Part shown: piece by piece, positions 5,951-7,275 of the stretch
How positions within the stretch are numbered: position 1 is the stretch's first letter
How the letters are laid out: each line of letters opens with the position of its first letter
DNA from: CBDDRG01 sp051306415
Lineage (GTDB): Bacteria; Pseudomonadota; Gammaproteobacteria; Pseudomonadales; Porticoccaceae
DNA: 7,275 nucleotides
NCBI GenBank assembly: GCA_051306415.1
Contig: JBPPNE010000251.1
Location: forward strand, 1-7,275
Reading direction: 5' to 3'
The notes under the pieces: model-generated
The model's database searches: none
Told to the model about the DNA's origin: nothing
Seen by the model: only the letters and a program-made list of their open reading frames with translations
Position numbers and translations under genes: made by a program

Positions 5951-6427
5951 ATGAACGGAACCCTCAACAAGGGTGTGTCCTTTGGGCTGACATCAGGCGC
6001 GATCACCACGCTCGGCTTGATGGTGGGCCTGCATGCGGAGACAAGATCCACCGCCGTGGTCGTGGGCGGTATCCTGACTATTGCCATCGCCGATGCGTTT
6101 TCGGATGCGCTGGGAATCCATGTTTCCGAAGAGGGCGAGAATCAGCACGCACCACGGGAGATATGGCAGTCAACGGTGGCGACGTTTGTGACAAAGTTCA
6201 TCTTTGCGATGACGTTCCTGATTCCCCTACTGCTGCTGCCGCTGGCCACCGCGATTGTCGTCAGCGCGGCCTGGGGACTGTCGGTGTTGGCCATCCTCAG
6301 TTACAGGATCGCCCGCAATCAAGGCGAGCGACCGTGGAAAGTGATGGGAGAGCATCTCGGCATTGCGATTACCGTCGTCATCATTGCGCACTATTTGGGT
6401 GTCTTCATTGCTGGCTATGGCAAGTAG
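5951..6427 (+). CDS. Small VIT1/CCC1-like membrane protein
   Basis: A 158-residue integral membrane protein resembling the VIT1/CCC1 family of iron/manganese transporters. Likely helices lie at about 8-27, 34-56, 77-98, 99-120 and 135-156. The second helix and following turn, GGILTIAIADAFSDALGIHVSEE, show the A-D-A-x-S-x-A-L-G pattern and acidic end typical of the family, and RIARNQGERPWKVMGEHL precedes the last helix. Unlike classical VIT1 proteins, the loop between helices 2 and 3 is only about 20 residues (rich in Glu and His), so the cytoplasmic metal-binding domain is missing. The first helix has GLTSG where transporters have G-x-x-D-G, so Ser15 replaces the conserved Asp. Metal transport is therefore an inference. 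The start at 5951 has AAGGAAG just upstream, while the longer frame begins inside the HPP gene. It follows the HPP pseudogene by 67 bases and is probably co-transcribed with it. Confidence 0.82.
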   Translation: MNGTLNKGVSFGLTSGAITTLGLMVGLHAETRSTAVVVGGILTIAIADAFSDALGIHVSEEGENQHAPREIWQSTVATFVTKFIFAMTFLIPLLLLPLATAIVVSAAWGLSVLAILSYRIARNQGERPWKVMGEHLGIAITVVIIAHYLGVFIAGYGK

Positions 6428-6476
6428 GGGACCTCGGGTCATGGCAATTTAACCGTCCAGACCGTGAATACCCCGA

Positions 6477-6527
6477 GCTGGGTGTTGTCGCGGAGCCGAG
6501 GGTGGCGCCCTCGCGAACAACCCGAGC
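6477..6527. repeat. Imperfect hairpin after the VIT-like gene
   Basis: The inner stem is CGAGGG-(TGGCG)-CCCTCG at 6497-6513. The outer arms GTTGT (6484-6488) and ACAAC (6517-6521), and GCT/AGC at the ends, can also pair, with an internal loop. No T-run follows, so an intrinsic terminator is unlikely; it may end transcripts by other means or simply be repeat debris. Confidence 0.4.
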
Positions 6528-6531
6528 GTCG

Positions 6532-6651
6532 TCTAGGGATGATCTGAATAACCCGATTCCGTTCATGGTTCGACAAGCTCACCACGAACGGAATCAGCAG
6601 CTTACCGTTCGTCCTGAGCTTGTCGAAGGACTTGTTCAGAACATCCCTAGA
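6532..6651. repeat. MITE-like nested inverted-repeat element
   Basis: The ends form an inverted pair: TCTAGGGATGATCTGAA (6532-6548) against TTCAGAACATCCCTAGA (6635-6651), 16 of 17 bases matching. Inside is a second inverted pair, 6569-6591 against 6605-6627, 21 of 23 matching, made of the TTCGACAAGCTCA-type unit. A third, perfect 10-base pair GATTCCGTTC/GAACGGAATC at 6555-6564 and 6586-6595 lies within the left arm, so two alternative folds are possible. There is no coding capacity. It could be mobilised in trans or spread by a REP-like mechanism; no transposase is in view. Confidence 0.8.
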
Positions 6652-6773
6652 GGAATGACGGCACCTGAGCACAAGCAAGATTGAATCGCTGACCCGTGCG
6701 ATCAGAACAGACGGTGGGGCACGCCGCATTGAGGGTGATCCGGCATTTGTTGGGCGTACAAGGAGTGCGTGTG

Positions 6774-6854
6774 ATGGGTCAAGGTGTCACCCATTGGCTG
6801 TGGGCACTGTTAGGGTACCAACAGGAGGTGAAATGGAAAGCTACGTTGCTCTGA
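6774..6854 (+). CDS. Candidate 26-residue small ORF / leader peptide
   Basis: An ATG at 6774 (or in-frame GTG at 6771) follows a strong AAGGAG at 6760-6765, eight bases away, and runs 26 codons to a TGA at 6852-6854. The peptide begins MGQGVTHWLWALLGYQQ, with an aromatic, hydrophobic core, and ends KWKATLL. Its end overlaps the first 22 bases of the antiporter gene in another frame, so ribosomes finishing it would be at the antiporter start. It matches no family I know. It could be a regulatory leader, a membrane micropeptide or a chance ORF. Confidence 0.3.
   Translation: MGQGVTHWLWALLGYQQEVKWKATLL
6823..6831 (+). promoter_or_regulatory. Near-perfect ribosome binding site of the antiporter
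   Basis: AGGAGGTGA at 6823-6831 matches the anti-Shine-Dalgarno almost fully and sits directly before the ATG at 6833. It lies inside the small ORF at 6774-6854, so translation of that ORF would cross it. Confidence 0.75.
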
Positions 6855-7275
6855 TCCTGGGTGTCATAGCCGCCGGCATCGGCGGCGAGCTTTTCGTTCG
6901 CGGTGTGGTTGGGCTCGCTCGTTGGGCGCGCGTTGCTCCGGGAATTATTGGTGCAACCGTTGCGGCGTTCGCCACATCAAGCCCGGAATTGTCAGTTTCC
7001 ATCAGTTCTGCTATGGCGGGTAAACCGCAAATTGCCCTCGGTGACGCCCTTGGTAGCAATGTGGTGAATGTCGCGCTGATTCTCGCACTCGCGTTGGTGT
7101 TTTCCGGAATCCAAAGTTCTCGCGATAGCGTCAAGCGGGATTTTCCGGTGGCGTTACTGATTCCCGTCATCACCGGGGTTTTATTTCTGGACGGCGGGCT
7201 TTCGAGGTTTGACGGTGCGTTGATGTTGTTGCTCTTTCTCGGTTGGCTGACGGCCGCGGCAATCGAGGCGAGAAA
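6833..7275 (+). CDS. CaCA-family sodium/calcium antiporter, N-terminal part
   Basis: The first 147 residues of a cation/calcium exchanger, cut by the window edge; full family members of this type run to about 310-350 residues with two inverted five-helix halves. The first alpha repeat is clear: ATVAAFATSSPELSVSI (Glu52) and ALGDALGSNVVNVALIL (Asp71, Gly74-Ser75-Asn76) carry the acidic residues that bind calcium and sodium in this superfamily. Helices are visible at about 4-26, 36-60, 66-90, 105-120 and 128-144, all in the inner membrane. Expected role: efflux of calcium, or a related divalent ion, in exchange for sodium or protons. The start is fixed by AGGAGGTGA. It is 405 bases from the VIT-like gene with repeats between, so it probably has its own promoter. 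The ion specificity is not certain. Confidence 0.9.
   Translation, partial: MESYVALILGVIAAGIGGELFVRGVVGLARWARVAPGIIGATVAAFATSSPELSVSISSAMAGKPQIALGDALGSNVVNVALILALALVFSGIQSSRDSVKRDFPVALLIPVITGVLFLDGGLSRFDGALMLLLFLGWLTAAAIEAR

Larger units (their letters stand above)
6428..6832. other. Intergenic region between VIT-like gene and antiporter
   Basis: This 405-base gap holds an imperfect hairpin (6477-6527), a nested inverted-repeat element (6532-6651), and then about 180 bases with a small ORF candidate. A frame open across 6163-6684 is a shadow of the VIT-like gene that ends in translated repeat (RPELVEG) and is not a gene. No clear promoter for the antiporter was found. Confidence 0.5.

Noticed and set aside
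6163..6684. Plus-strand frame of 173 codons overlapping the VIT-like gene
   Set aside because: It is out of frame with the conserved protein and ends in translated repeat (RPELVEG), a frequent annotation artefact.

Overview
The window is compact, GC-rich bacterial chromosome, most likely from a gammaproteobacterium or a close relative. This placement is an inference: it rests on strong Shine-Dalgarno sites, overlapping ATGA gene junctions, the mix of protein families, and two kinds of short dispersed repeat (the TTCGACAAGCTCA type and the GGGTTGCGCTGCGCTAACCC type) that are common in proteobacterial intergenic DNA. No rRNA, tRNA, CRISPR array, transposase or phage gene was seen.

Layout from left to right. 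(1) Positions 1-194 hold no recognisable gene, only one copy of the dispersed repeat (149-171). (2) A two-gene minus-strand operon, cupin (734-1078) then YfcE-type metallophosphoesterase (195-737), is joined by an ATGA overlap. (3) A 423-base gap (1079-1501) carries a possible remnant of an alpha/beta hydrolase start, a degenerate repeat cluster (1324-1454) and a candidate promoter. (4) A Tat-exported, FAD-dependent amine oxidase (1502-3166, plus) converges on an ACMSD-type amidohydrolase (3278-4387, minus), with a second dispersed palindrome between them. (5) A divergent gap (4388-4696) leads to a histidine phosphatase (4697-5311, plus). (6) A plus-strand run of membrane genes follows: a broken HPP-family gene (5378-5883), a small VIT1/CCC1-like protein (5951-6427), a gap with a 120-base nested inverted repeat (6532-6651), and the start of a CaCA-type sodium/calcium antiporter (6833 to the window edge).

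The cupin/phosphoesterase pair and the HPP/VIT pair look like transcriptional units. The amine oxidase, amidohydrolase and histidine phosphatase look like independently transcribed enzymes; nothing ties them into one pathway. The last three membrane genes share a theme of ion transport.

The points most worth a second look are the doubly damaged HPP gene (one lost T in a T-run plus a TAG where Trp is expected), the MITE-like palindrome and its diverged relative 5 kb away, a 26-codon small ORF with its own strong ribosome site overlapping the antiporter start, and an unusually compact VIT-like protein. No clearly new defence or mobile system is visible; the rest is ordinary chromosomal gene content.
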